64,000 bases of DNA, taken from NCBI RefSeq assembly GCF_025263265.1, contig NZ_CP079869.1, forward strand, positions 1,860,001-1,924,000, in the 5' to 3' direction. The translations under genes were made by a program, and so were the position numbers. Below the pieces are notes generated by a model. It was not told the origin of the DNA. It made no database searches and saw only the letters and a list, made by a program, of their open reading frames with translations. Below, in pieces: positions 41,367 to 50,322 of the stretch (position 1 is the first letter of the stretch; each line of letters opens with the position of its first letter). Source of the stretch: Mycobacterium sp. SMC-4. Its GTDB lineage: Bacteria; Actinomycetota; Actinomycetes; Mycobacteriales; Mycobacteriaceae.

Positions 41367-44300
41367 GTGACCGGTCGGATCTCCAAAGTCCTTGTCGCCA
41401 ATCGTGGTGAGATCGCCATCCGTGCGTTCCGGGCCGCCTACGAGATGGGTATCGCGACCGTTGCGGTCTATCCCCACGAGGACCGCAACTCGTTGCACCG
41501 GCTCAAGGCCGACGAGTCCTACCAGATCGGGGAGCCCGGCCATCCGGTCCGGGCCTACCTGTCGGTCGAGGAGATCATGCGGGTGGCCACCGAGGCCGGC
41601 GCCGATGCGATCTACCCCGGATACGGGTTCATGTCGGAGAACCCCGAGCTCGCGGCCGCGTGCGCCGCGGCCGGAATCACCTTCGTCGGGCCCGGCGCAG
41701 ACGTCCTGGAGCTGACCGGAAACAAGTCGCGGGCCATCGCCGCGGCGCGCGCGGCGGGGCTGCCCGTGTTGGCGTCCTCAGAACCCTCGGCCTCGCCCGA
41801 GGACTTGCTGGCCGCCGCCGAGGCGATGGAGTTCCCGGTGTTCGTCAAAGCCGTCTCCGGCGGCGGCGGTCGTGGGATGCGCCGGGTCACCGAGCGAGGC
41901 GCACTGGCCGAAGCCATCGAGGCCGCCAGCAGGGAGGCCGAATCGGCATTCGGAGATCCGACGGTCTACCTCGAACAGGCGGTACTGCGCCCGCGCCACA
42001 TCGAGGTCCAGATCCTTGCCGACAACACCGGTGACGTGATGCACCTGTTCGAACGCGACTGCAGTGTGCAGCGCCGCCACCAGAAGGTGATCGAGCTTGC
42101 CCCGGCGCCCAACCTCGCCCCGGAGTTGCGGGCCCGGATCTGCGACGACGCCGTCGCTTTCGCCCGCCAGATCGGCTACACCTGCGCCGGCACCGTGGAG
42201 TTCCTGCTCGACGAACGCGGGCACCATGTCTTCATCGAGTGCAACCCGCGCATCCAGGTCGAACACACCGTCACCGAGGAGATCACCGACGTCGACCTGG
42301 TCGCCTCCCAGCTGCGCATCGCCTCCGGGGAGACGCTGGCCGACCTCGGACTGAGCCAGGACATGCTGACGGCGCCCCGGGGATTCGCCATGCAGTGCCG
42401 GATCACCACCGAAGACCCTGCCAACGGGTTCCGTCCCGACACCGGCCGTATCACCGCCTACCGCTCGCCGGGAGGTGCCGGCATCCGGCTGGACGGGGGC
42501 ACCCATCTGGGTGCCGAGATCGGCGCTCATTTCGACTCCATGCTGGTCAAACTCACCTGTCGCGGAAGAGACTTCGACGCAGCAGTGAAGCGGGCCCACC
42601 GGGCTCTGGCCGAGTTCCGGGTGCGTGGCGTATCGACCAACATCCCGTTTTTGCAGGCCGTCATCGACGACGCCGACTTCCGCGCCGGTCACATCAACAC
42701 GTCGTTCATCGATGACCGGCCCTACCTGCTGACCGCGCGCACGACCGCCGACCGCGGCACCAAGATCCTGAACTACTTGGCCGACGTCACCGTCAACCAG
42801 CAGCATGGTCAGCGGCCCTCGTCGGTGTATCCGCAGGACAAGCTGCCCGAGATCGACCTCGACAGCATGCCGCCGCGCGGGAGCAAACACCTGCTCTCCG
42901 AGGTGGGTCCAGAGGCCTTCGCCCGATGGATGCGGGAATCCCGGTCGGTCGGGGTGACCGACACGACCTTCCGTGACGCGCACCAGTCGTTGCTGGCCAC
43001 CCGGATCCGCACCTCCGGTCTGTTGATGGTCGCGCCCTACATCGCGCGGATGACCCCGCAGCTGCTGTCGATCGAATGCTGGGGTGGGGCGACATACGAT
43101 GTGGCACTTCGGTTTCTGAAGGAAGATCCGTGGGAACGGCTGGCTGCGCTGCGTGAGGCGGTACCCAACATCTGTCTGCAGATGCTGCTGCGGGGCCGTA
43201 ACACCGTGGGCTACACGCCCTATCCGGAGTCGGTCACCCACGCGTTCGTTGCCGAAGCGACGGCAACGGGTATCGATATCTACCGAATCTTCGATGCGCT
43301 CAACAACGTCGATTCGATGCGCCCGGCCATCGACGCTGTGCGCGAGACCGGCACCGCGGTTGCCGAAGTGGCGATGAGTTACACCGGTGACCTGTCGGAT
43401 CCCGCCGAGAACCTGTACACGCTGGACTACTACCTCAAGCTCGCCGAGCAGATCGTCGACGCGGGCGCCCACGTGCTGGCGATCAAGGACATGGCCGGCC
43501 TGTTACGACCTCCCGCCGCGGCCACCCTCGTCAGCGCCTTGCGTAGCCGCTTCGACCTGCCGGTGCATGTGCACACCCACGACACCCCGGGGGGTCAGCT
43601 GGCCACGTATCTGGCGGCCTGGCAGGCAGGAGCGAGCGCCGTGGACGGGGCGTCGGCGCCGATGGCGGGCACCACCAGCCAGCCCGCGCTGAGCTCCATC
43701 GTGGCCGCCGCGGCGCACACCGAGTACGACACCGGCCTGGCGCTGCCTGCGGTGTGCGACCTGGAGCCGTTCTGGGAAGCGCTGCGAAAGGTGTACGCGC
43801 CCTTCGACGTTGCGGCTTCCGGCCCGCCCACCCCGACCGGGCGGGTGTACCGGCACGAGATACCGGGCGGTCAGCTGTCCAACCTTCGGCAGCAGGCGAT
43901 CGCGCTGGGCCTCGGGGACCGATTCGAGGACATCGAAGAGGCCTATGCCGGCGCTGACCGCGTCCTGGGCCGCCTGGTCAAGGTGACGCCGTCCTCGAAG
44001 GTCGTCGGCGATCTGGCGCTGGCCCTGGTGGGTGCGGGCATCACCGCCGACGAGTTCGCCACCGAGCCGGACCGATTCGACATCCCCGACTCGGTGATCG
44101 GTTTCCTACGGGGTGAACTCGGCGATCCGCCGGGTGGCTGGCCCGAACCGTTGCGCAGCAAGGCGCTGGCCGGTCGCGCGCCGGCCAAGCCGCCGACCGA
44201 GTTGACCTCCGATGACGAGGAGTTGCTGTCCCAGACCGGGCCGAAACGGCAGGCCGCCCTCAACCGGCTGTTGTTCCCCGGGCCCACCAAGGAATTCGAA

Positions 44301-44771
44301 GCCCACCGCGAGCTCTATGGTGATACGTCGAGTCTGTCGGCCAACCAGTTCTTCTACGGCCTGCGTCACGGCGAGGAACACCGCGTCACGCTCGAACGCG
44401 GGGTCGAGCTGATCATCGGCCTAGAAGCCATCTCCGATCCCGACGAGCGCGGCATGCGCACGGTCATGTGCATCATCAACGGCCAGCTGCGCCCGGTGGT
44501 GGTCCGCGACCGCAATGTCGCCAGCGAGGTGCCGGTAGCCGAGAAGGCCGATCGCAAGAACCCCGACCATGTTGCCGCACCGTTCGCCGGCGTCGTGAGT
44601 GTCAATGTCGCAGAAGGGGAGAGCGTCAGCGCCGGGCAGACCATTGCCACCATCGAGGCGATGAAGATGGAGGCGGCGATCACCGCGCCCAAGGCAGGGA
44701 CGGTCGAGCGGGTCGCGGTGGCGGGCACCGCGCAGGTCGAAGGGGGCGACCTGCTGGTGGTGGTGAGCTGA
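41367..44771 (+). CDS. pyc: Pyruvate carboxylase
   Basis: The 1134-residue biotin enzyme makes oxaloacetate from pyruvate. The biotin carboxylase domain covers roughly 1-460 ([33 protein letters not shown]). The carboxyltransferase domain is near 530-1000 ([29 protein letters not shown]). The biotinyl Lys-1100 in EAMKMEA lies 34 residues from the end. The GTG at 41367 is 5 nt after TAAGGT (41356-41361). Position equals pca (Rv2967c). The stop overlaps the rsmD start. Confidence 0.96.
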   Translation: MTGRISKVLVANRGEIAIRAFRAAYEMGIATVAVYPHEDRNSLHRLKADESYQIGEPGHPVRAYLSVEEIMRVATEAGADAIYPGYGFMSENPELAAACAAAGITFVGPGADVLELTGNKSRAIAAARAAGLPVLASSEPSASPEDLLAAAEAMEFPVFVKAVSGGGGRGMRRVTERGALAEAIEAASREAESAFGDPTVYLEQAVLRPRHIEVQILADNTGDVMHLFERDCSVQRRHQKVIELAPAPNLAPELRARICDDAVAFARQIGYTCAGTVEFLLDERGHHVFIECNPRIQVEHTVTEEITDVDLVASQLRIASGETLADLGLSQDMLTAPRGFAMQCRITTEDPANGFRPDTGRITAYRSPGGAGIRLDGGTHLGAEIGAHFDSMLVKLTCRGRDFDAAVKRAHRALAEFRVRGVSTNIPFLQAVIDDADFRAGHINTSFIDDRPYLLTARTTADRGTKILNYLADVTVNQQHGQRPSSVYPQDKLPEIDLDSMPPRGSKHLLSEVGPEAFARWMRESRSVGVTDTTFRDAHQSLLATRIRTSGLLMVAPYIARMTPQLLSIECWGGATYDVALRFLKEDPWERLAALREAVPNICLQMLLRGRNTVGYTPYPESVTHAFVAEATATGIDIYRIFDALNNVDSMRPAIDAVRETGTAVAEVAMSYTGDLSDPAENLYTLDYYLKLAEQIVDAGAHVLAIKDMAGLLRPPAAATLVSALRSRFDLPVHVHTHDTPGGQLATYLAAWQAGASAVDGASAPMAGTTSQPALSSIVAAAAHTEYDTGLALPAVCDLEPFWEALRKVYAPFDVAASGPPTPTGRVYRHEIPGGQLSNLRQQAIALGLGDRFEDIEEAYAGADRVLGRLVKVTPSSKVVGDLALALVGAGITADEFATEPDRFDIPDSVIGFLRGELGDPPGGWPEPLRSKALAGRAPAKPPTELTSDDEELLSQTGPKRQAALNRLLFPGPTKEFEAHRELYGDTSSLSANQFFYGLRHGEEHRVTLERGVELIIGLEAISDPDERGMRTVMCIINGQLRPVVVRDRNVASEVPVAEKADRKNPDHVAAPFAGVVSVNVAEGESVSAGQTIATIEAMKMEAAITAPKAGTVERVAVAGTAQVEGGDLLVVVS

Positions 44772-45334
44772 GTCGCATCGTCGCCGGCAGGTTCGGAGGG
44801 CGACGAATCGTGGTGCCGCAGCACAAATCCGGACGCGGCACCCGGCCCACCACCGACCGGGTCCGCGAATCGCTGTTCAACCTGCTCTCGGCTCGACTCG
44901 ACTTCGCAGGCCTGCGGGTGCTCGACCTCTACGCGGGTAGCGGTGCGCTGGGCCTGGAGGCGCTGTCACGTGGCGCCGCGTCGGCACTGTTCGTCGAAGC
45001 CGACGGCCGGGCCGCGGCGGTCATCGAACGCAACATCGCCGCGTTGGGTGTCGACGGCGCGGTGGTGCGGCGCGGTGCCGTGGCCGCGGTGCTGGCCGGT
45101 GCGCCCGGCCGGCCGGCAGATCTGGTGTTTGCCGACCCACCGTATGAGCTGTCCAACGCCGAAGTCGAGGCGACGTTGACGGCGCTGACCGACAACGGGT
45201 GGGCCGCGTCCGGCGGCGTCGCGGTCGTCGAGCGGCCGGCCGGCGGTGTCGAACTGACCTGGCCGCAGCAGTGGTCGGTGTGGAAATCCCGCCGCTATGG
45301 CGACACCCGCATCGAACTCGCGCAGCGCCGCTGA
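44768..45334 (+). CDS. rsmD: 16S rRNA (guanine-966-N2) methyltransferase RsmD, apparent CTG start
   Basis: The 188-residue methyltransferase has the conserved N terminus [13 protein letters not shown], the SAM motif [11 protein letters not shown] at 52-62 and the catalytic DPPY at 123-126. No ATG, GTG or TTG occurs in frame at the right place. The next upstream candidate is 300 nt inside pyc, and the next downstream GTG would remove the conserved RIxxGxxxGRxI segment. A CTG at 44768 overlaps the pyc stop as CTGA, mimicking ATGA coupling, and gives exactly the family N terminus. Confidence 0.85.
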   Translation: MSRIVAGRFGGRRIVVPQHKSGRGTRPTTDRVRESLFNLLSARLDFAGLRVLDLYAGSGALGLEALSRGAASALFVEADGRAAAVIERNIAALGVDGAVVRRGAVAAVLAGAPGRPADLVFADPPYELSNAEVEATLTALTDNGWAASGGVAVVERPAGGVELTWPQQWSVWKSRRYGDTRIELAQRR

Positions 45335-45376
45335 CCCTCAGTGGGCCACCGCGACGTGCTGCTAGCGTCGTGGCCC

Positions 45377-45853
45377 ATGAGCGCAGCGGTGTGCCCGGGA
45401 TCCTTCGACCCGGTGACCCTTGGTCACATCGACGTCTTCGAACGTGCCGCCGCCCAATTCGACGAGGTCGTCGTCGCGGTTCTGGTCAACCCGAACAAAA
45501 AGGGCATGTTCAACCCTGATGAGCGTCTCGCGATGATCGAGGAATCGACGGCCCATCTACCCAATGTGCGAGCCGAGGCGGGCCAGGGGCTCGTTGTCGA
45601 TTTCGTCCGCGCGCGGGGGATGACCGCGATCGTCAAGGGCCTGCGCAGTGGAACCGACTTCGAGTACGAACTGCAGATGGCGCAGATGAACAAGCACATC
45701 GCGGGGGTGGACACGTTCTTCGTCGCCTCCGCGCCGCGCTACTCGTTCGTGTCGTCGTCGTTGGCCAAGGAGGTCGCCACCCTCGGCGGTGACGTCTCTG
45801 ACCTGCTCCCCGAAGCGGTCAACACGCGACTGCGGGACAAGTTGCGCGGTTGA
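45377..45853 (+). CDS. coaD: Phosphopantetheine adenylyltransferase
   Basis: The 158-residue enzyme adds AMP to 4'-phosphopantetheine in coenzyme A synthesis. It has [10 protein letters not shown] (TxGH at 14-17), [18 protein letters not shown] and the [12 protein letters not shown] nucleotide loop. The ATG at 45377 is preceded by TAGCGT (45363-45368). Position equals kdtB/coaD (Rv2965c). Confidence 0.95.
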   Translation: MSAAVCPGSFDPVTLGHIDVFERAAAQFDEVVVAVLVNPNKKGMFNPDERLAMIEESTAHLPNVRAEAGQGLVVDFVRARGMTAIVKGLRSGTDFEYELQMAQMNKHIAGVDTFFVASAPRYSFVSSSLAKEVATLGGDVSDLLPEAVNTRLRDKLRG

Positions 45854-45941
45854 CGCCGCTGCCTGCGGGTATCACCGATACACCGGCGTCCAGCCCATTC
45901 GCGCCGGCCGATCGTTGTCCCGTCCGACGGAGGTAACTGCC

Positions 45942-46508
45942 GTGCCTGAAACATTCGTCCAATCCACCGATGACGTCGTCGCGTTCCTGACCGATCAGCA
46001 CAATTTGATCAAGGACATGTTCGACGACGTGCTCTACGCCTCGGAGCCCGAGGCGCGGCAGAAGGCCTTCACCGACCTGCGGCAGCTGCTGGCGGTGCAC
46101 GAGACCGCCGAGGAGATGGTGGTGCATCCGCGCACGCGTCGGGAAGTCGCCGATGGGGATGAGATCGTCGACGCCCGCCTGGACGAGGAACACGCCGCCA
46201 AACAGCAACTGGCCTCGCTCGAAGGCATGGACATCGCGTCGCAAAAGTTCCTCGACGAGCTGACGTCGTTTCGCGATGCGGTGCTCGAGCACGCGCAGAA
46301 CGAGGAGGTCGAGGAGTTCCCCAAGCTCAAGCGTGAACTCGATGCCGATGAGCTCAAGACCATGGCAGCCGCCGTCCGTGCGGCCGAAGCGATCGCTCCT
46401 ACCCGGCCGCACCTCGGGGTGGAATCGGCCAAACTGAACTTCGCGGTGGGGCCGTTCGCGTCGATGCTCGACCGCGCGCGCGACGCCATCAGCGCGGCGC
46501 TGCGCTGA
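45942..46508 (+). CDS. Hemerythrin-like HHE domain protein
   Basis: This 188-residue helical protein has candidate iron ligands spaced as in hemerythrins: His-20 (TDQHNLIK), His-53/Glu-57 (VHETAEEM), His-84 (DEEHAAK) and His-117/Glu-121 (LEHAQNEEVEEFPKL). It probably binds a di-iron centre and may sense or store oxygen or buffer oxidants; mycobacterial relatives affect oxidative and nitrosative responses. GGAGG precedes the GTG. It occupies the coaD-sepIVA junction, where M. tuberculosis has a large lipid locus. Confidence 0.85.
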   Translation: MPETFVQSTDDVVAFLTDQHNLIKDMFDDVLYASEPEARQKAFTDLRQLLAVHETAEEMVVHPRTRREVADGDEIVDARLDEEHAAKQQLASLEGMDIASQKFLDELTSFRDAVLEHAQNEEVEEFPKLKRELDADELKTMAAAVRAAEAIAPTRPHLGVESAKLNFAVGPFASMLDRARDAISAALR

Positions 46509-46665
46509 CCCTGCCACGCGGCCCCCGGGCTTGACATAATGTGGACACACGCGTCACTTCGTGTGCCGGTGGCGGGGCCCGCGACACACCGGGACGAGAA
46601 AGCCGAGTCACAGCCGTAACACCAGGCACACTGGTTACTAACAACTACGCCTGGAAGGTGTCACC
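46509..46665 (+). promoter_or_regulatory. Upstream region of sepIVA
   Basis: A perfect TTGACA -35 lies at 46531-46536 but no convincing TANNNT follows at 16-19 bp (TCACTT at 46554 is the nearest). Two GACAC pentamers (46544 and 46583) are present; GACAC is the core of WhiA sites in streptomycetes, but the pentamer is short. The end of the region carries GGAAGG, the ribosome-binding site of sepIVA. This is the likely promoter region, with details unresolved. Confidence 0.35.
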
Positions 46666-47403
46666 GTGTACCGAGTTTTCGAAGCGCTCGACGAGTTGGG
46701 TGCCATCGTCGAAGAAGCCCGCGGAGTGCCGATGACGGCCGGCTGCGTGGTGCCCCGTGGCGATGTCCTCGAGTTGATCGACGACATCAAGGACGCGATT
46801 CCCGGCGAGCTGGACGACGCCCAGGACGTCCTCGACGCCCGCGACACCGTGCTGCGCGAGGCCAAGGAGCACGCAGAATCCACGGTCTCGACGGCCAACG
46901 TCGAGGCGGATTCGATGGTCAACCACGCCCGTGCCGAGGCGGACCGGTTGTTGGCCGACGCCAAGGCCCAGGCTGACCGGATGGTCGCCGAGGCGCGCCA
47001 GCACAGCGAGCGGATGGTCGTCGAGGCCCGCGAGGAGGCCGCACGCCTGGCCGCAACCGCCAAGCGCGAGTACGAGGCCAGCACGGGCCGCGCCAAGTCG
47101 GAGGCCGACCGGTTGATCGAAAGCGGAAACCTCGCCTACGAGAAGGCCGTTCAGGAGGGCATCAAGGAGCAGCAGCGGCTGGTGTCGCAGACCGAGGTGG
47201 TGGCCACCGCCACCGCTGAAGCCACCCGCATGATCGACACCGCCCACGCCGAGGCGGACCGGCTGCGCGGCGAGTGTGACATCTACGTCGACAGCAAACT
47301 GGCAGAGTTCGAAGAGTTCCTCAACGGAACGCTGCGCTCGGTCGGTCGGGGCCGTCATCAACTGCGTACCGCCGCAGGTACGCACGATTACGTGTCGCGC
47401 TGA
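46666..47403 (+). CDS. sepIVA: Septation protein SepIVA (DivIVA-like coiled coil)
   Basis: The 245-residue protein begins MYRVFEALDELGAIVEEARG, a DivIVA-like N-terminal domain. It then forms a long coiled coil rich in Ala, Glu, Arg and Asp, with repeated HARAEADRLL, ADAKAQADRM and SEADRLI heptads to about residue 215. SepIVA (Rv2927c) is essential for mycobacterial division and polar envelope growth and is phosphorylated. The start is GTG after GGAAGGTG. No obvious membrane segment is seen, so it acts in the cytoplasm near the septum. Confidence 0.9.
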   Translation: MYRVFEALDELGAIVEEARGVPMTAGCVVPRGDVLELIDDIKDAIPGELDDAQDVLDARDTVLREAKEHAESTVSTANVEADSMVNHARAEADRLLADAKAQADRMVAEARQHSERMVVEAREEAARLAATAKREYEASTGRAKSEADRLIESGNLAYEKAVQEGIKEQQRLVSQTEVVATATAEATRMIDTAHAEADRLRGECDIYVDSKLAEFEEFLNGTLRSVGRGRHQLRTAAGTHDYVSR

Positions 47404-47446
47404 CCGCCGCTGACCGCGGGATCGGCCTCACCGTACGATTACGGGC

Positions 47447-48037
47447 ATGGCGACGCACGCACGCGCGGCGGCGCACCGGGGGTCACGGTCGCCGCTGGTG
47501 ATCGATGTTTCTCGGCTCGGCCGACGGCCGGGCTCGATGTCGACGGTGCAGAAGACCGTGCCGAGCCCCTCCCGAATCGGGCTGGAACTCATCGCCGTGG
47601 ATGCGGGCAGTCCGCTACAGCTGGACCTTCGACTGGAGTCGGTTTCCGAGGGTGTGCTGGTGTCGGGAACCGTGTCAGCGGCCACGACGGGTGAATGTGC
47701 GCGCTGCTTGACGGCGCTGGCCGGTGAGATCGAGATCGAGCTGACCGAGCTTTTCGCCTATCCGGACAGCGCCACCGACGAAACCACCGAGGACGACGAG
47801 CTTCCCCGGGTGATCCGGGGCGGCGGCACCGAGGCCGTCGACCTCGAGCAGCCCATCATCGACGCGATCGGCTTGGTCCTGCCGTTCTCGCCGATCTGCA
47901 ACCCGGACTGCGCCGGTTTGTGTCCCGAGTGCGGGGTGGCGCTGGCCACCGCCGGGCCGGGCCATGGCCACGAGCAGATCGATCCGCGCTGGGCCAAGTT
48001 GGCCGCCCTGCGCGAGCAGATCGGCGACGACTCGTGA
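47447..48037 (+). CDS. YceD/DUF177 family protein
   Basis: This 196-residue protein of the DUF177 family has [34 protein letters not shown] and the C-terminal [13 protein letters not shown] motif with four cysteines likely to bind zinc. The family is associated with ribosomal proteins and 23S rRNA maturation; here it is coupled to rnc by a GTGA overlap. The ATG is 7 nt after TACGAT (47434-47439), so it is probably leaderless. Position equals Rv2926c. Confidence 0.86.
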   Translation: MATHARAAAHRGSRSPLVIDVSRLGRRPGSMSTVQKTVPSPSRIGLELIAVDAGSPLQLDLRLESVSEGVLVSGTVSAATTGECARCLTALAGEIEIELTELFAYPDSATDETTEDDELPRVIRGGGTEAVDLEQPIIDAIGLVLPFSPICNPDCAGLCPECGVALATAGPGHGHEQIDPRWAKLAALREQIGDDS

Positions 48038-48741
48038 CGGTGGACCGCGCACCGCTGCTCAAGGCGCTGGGGGTCGACCTGCCCGACGAACTGCTCACCA
48101 TCGCACTGACCCACCGCAGCTACTCCTACGAGAATGGTGGTCTGCCGACCAACGAGCGTCTGGAATTCCTCGGTGACTCGGTGTTGGGACTGACCATCAC
48201 CGAAGAGCTTTATCATCGCCATCCGGATCGGTCCGAGGGCGATCTGGCGAAGCTACGTGCCAGTATCGTCAACACCCAAGCGCTGGCCGACGTCGGCCGC
48301 CAGCTCAGCGACCACGGCCTGGGTGCCTACCTGCTGCTGGGCAAGGGCGAAGAGAATTCCGGTGGCGCCGACAAGTCGAGTATCTTGGCCGATGGTGTCG
48401 AATCTCTCTTGGGTGCAGTGTATCTGGAGCACGGGGCGACGGTTGTCAAGGACGTGATCCTGCGTCTGTTCGGCACTCTGCTCGACACCGCGCCGACGTT
48501 GGGGGCCGGGCTGGACTGGAAGAGCAGCCTGCAGGAGCTGACCGCATCTCGCGGTCTGGGTGTGCCGACCTACCTGGTCACCTCCACCGGGCCAGACCAT
48601 GACAAGGAGTTCACCGCGACGGTCGTCGTCGCCGAGCTCGAGCGTGGCACCGGAGTGGGCAGAACCAAGAAGGAAGCCGAACTCAAGGCAGCCGCGGCGG
48701 CATGGAACGCGTTGAACGACGCACGATCGCCTCAACCGTGA
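48034..48741 (+). CDS. rnc: Ribonuclease III
   Basis: The 235-residue double-strand RNA endonuclease has its signature [14 protein letters not shown] at 40-53 and the second acidic site [18 protein letters not shown] near 115-130. A C-terminal dsRNA-binding domain contains [18 protein letters not shown]. It processes rRNA precursors. The GTG at 48034 overlaps the DUF177 stop, and an upstream frame is rejected. mutM starts 3 nt after its stop. Confidence 0.95.
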   Translation: MTVDRAPLLKALGVDLPDELLTIALTHRSYSYENGGLPTNERLEFLGDSVLGLTITEELYHRHPDRSEGDLAKLRASIVNTQALADVGRQLSDHGLGAYLLLGKGEENSGGADKSSILADGVESLLGAVYLEHGATVVKDVILRLFGTLLDTAPTLGAGLDWKSSLQELTASRGLGVPTYLVTSTGPDHDKEFTATVVVAELERGTGVGRTKKEAELKAAAAAWNALNDARSPQP

Positions 48742-48744
48742 CGG

Positions 48745-49602
48745 ATGCCTGAACTTCCCGAAGTCGAGGTGGTTCGTCGTGGTCTCGATGCGCATGTGAC
48801 AGGCCGAACCATCACCGCGGTGCGGGTGCACCATCCGCGGGCGGTGCGCCGCCACGAAGCGGGCCCGGCCGACCTGACCGGGCGCCTGCTGGATACGACG
48901 ATCACCGGCACCGGCCGCCGGGGCAAGTACCTGTGGCTGTCGCTCGGCCCCGATGCCGCGCTGGTGGTGCACCTGGGTATGAGCGGGCAGATGTTGTTGG
49001 GGCCGCTGGCCGACGACAGCCATCTGCGTATCGGCGCGCTACTCGACGACGGCACCATGCTGAGCTTCGTCGATCAGCGGACCTTCGGTGGCTGGATGAT
49101 CGCCGATATGGTCATCGTCGACGGCACCGCCGTGCCGATGCCGGTCGCGCACATCGCCCGCGATCCTCTGGATCCGCTCTTCGATCGTGAGGCCGTGGTG
49201 AAAGTGTTGCGGGGCAAGCATTCTGAGATCAAACGCCAGCTGCTCGACCAGACGGTCGTCTCGGGTATCGGCAACATCTACGCTGATGAAGCGCTGTGGC
49301 GGGCCAGGGTCAACGGTGCCCGGCTGGCCTCGGCGTTGTCGCGGCCCAAGCTGCGGGAGTTACTCGATGCAGCCGCCGAGGTGATGACCGATGCGCTGGG
49401 GCAGGGTGGCACGTCGTTCGACTCGCTGTATGTCAACGTCAACGGTGAGTCGGGGTATTTCGACAGGTCGCTGGACGCTTACGGGCGGGCCGGCGAGCCG
49501 TGCCGGCGTTGCGGGGCAGTGATGCGGCGCGACAAGTTCATGAACCGCTCGTCGTTTTTCTGCCCCCGCTGCCAACCGCGGCCCCGCGGCGCGAGGTTGT
49601 AG
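48745..49602 (+). CDS. mutM: Formamidopyrimidine-DNA glycosylase
   Basis: The 285-residue base-excision enzyme removes 8-oxoguanine and opened purines. It starts [14 protein letters not shown] with catalytic Pro-2 and Glu-3, and has the [12 protein letters not shown] helix-two-turn-helix. It ends in a zinc finger with paired cysteines (CRRCG and CPRCQ) around [12 protein letters not shown]. Position equals fpg (Rv2924c). MutT1 in this window acts in the same oxidised-guanine defence. Confidence 0.95.
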   Translation: MPELPEVEVVRRGLDAHVTGRTITAVRVHHPRAVRRHEAGPADLTGRLLDTTITGTGRRGKYLWLSLGPDAALVVHLGMSGQMLLGPLADDSHLRIGALLDDGTMLSFVDQRTFGGWMIADMVIVDGTAVPMPVAHIARDPLDPLFDREAVVKVLRGKHSEIKRQLLDQTVVSGIGNIYADEALWRARVNGARLASALSRPKLRELLDAAAEVMTDALGQGGTSFDSLYVNVNGESGYFDRSLDAYGRAGEPCRRCGAVMRRDKFMNRSSFFCPRCQPRPRGARL

Positions 49603-49611
49603 AAATAAGCC

Positions 49612-50028
49612 ATGACCGAATTGTGGGTGGAGCGTACCGGGGTGCGGCGTTACACGGGCCGCAGCTCTCGCGGCGCCGAGGTGCAGGTGGGCTCCGAGGA
49701 CGTCGAAGGCGTGTTCACGCCGGGCGAGCTTCTCAAGATCGCGCTCGCGGCATGCAGCGGAATGGCCAGCGACCAGCCGCTGCGACGCCGTCTGGGCGAT
49801 GACTACCGGGCCACCGTGCGGGTGACCGGAGCTGCCGATCGCGACCAGGAGCGCTATCCGTCGCTCGAAGAAGTGCTCGAGCTCGATCTGACCCAGCTCG
49901 ACGCCCAGGAGCTGTCCCGGCTCTTGACCGTCGTCGAACGGGCCATCGACCAGGTGTGCACAGTGGGACGCACGTTAAAGAGTGGGACGAAAGTGACTCT
50001 TGAGGTAAAAGATGTTGGACGACAGTGA
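49612..50028 (+). CDS. OsmC/Ohr family protein
   Basis: This 138-residue OsmC-fold protein has Cys-48 in the ALAACSGM helix and Cys-116 in VCTVGRT, the pair that reduces organic peroxides in this family. FTPGELLKIALAAC is the typical central helix. A peroxide-defence role is inferred. Its 3' end overlaps acyP by 17 nt. Position equals Rv2923c. Confidence 0.85.
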   Translation: MTELWVERTGVRRYTGRSSRGAEVQVGSEDVEGVFTPGELLKIALAACSGMASDQPLRRRLGDDYRATVRVTGAADRDQERYPSLEEVLELDLTQLDAQELSRLLTVVERAIDQVCTVGRTLKSGTKVTLEVKDVGRQ

Positions 50029-50296
50029 GGTTCGCCTGGACGCGTGGGTGCACGGACACGTTCAGGGCGTAGGTTTCCGCTGGTGGACACGGTCGCGTGC
50101 GCTGGAACTGGGTCTGAGCGGGTTCGCCGCCAACAAGCCCGACGGTCGCGTTCACGTCGTCGCCCAAGGCCCCCGGGGGGCCTGCGAACAGCTACTCGCC
50201 CTGCTCAGTGCCGGTGACACGCCAGGTCAGGTGGACAAGGTGATCTCGGACTGGTCCGACCCGGTCGACGCGATCGCGGGCTTCAGCGAACGCTGA
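50012..50296 (+). CDS. acyP: Acylphosphatase
   Basis: The 94-residue enzyme hydrolyses acyl phosphates. The phosphate loop [13 protein letters not shown] contains Arg-23, and Asn-41 in NKPDGRV is the second catalytic residue. The ATG at 50012 overlaps the OsmC gene by 17 nt; the only nearby alternative is TTG one codon later. It lies 26 nt before smc, as in mycobacteria generally. Confidence 0.92.
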   Translation: MLDDSEVRLDAWVHGHVQGVGFRWWTRSRALELGLSGFAANKPDGRVHVVAQGPRGACEQLLALLSAGDTPGQVDKVISDWSDPVDAIAGFSER

Positions 50297-50322
50297 CCAT
50301 CTCGGCGGTAGGGTTTGACGTC

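Noticed and set aside
41778..43472. Long minus-strand frame opposite pyc
   Set aside because: Shadow of pyruvate carboxylase, without recognisable domains or a ribosome site.
44468..44770. ATG-initiated extended rsmD start inside pyc
   Set aside because: It would add 100 residues of out-of-frame pyc sequence before the conserved RsmD N terminus.
46531..46559. TTGACA as a full sigma-A promoter for sepIVA
   Set aside because: The -35 is perfect but no acceptable -10 lies at 16-19 bp, so the region is listed only as a probable regulatory region.
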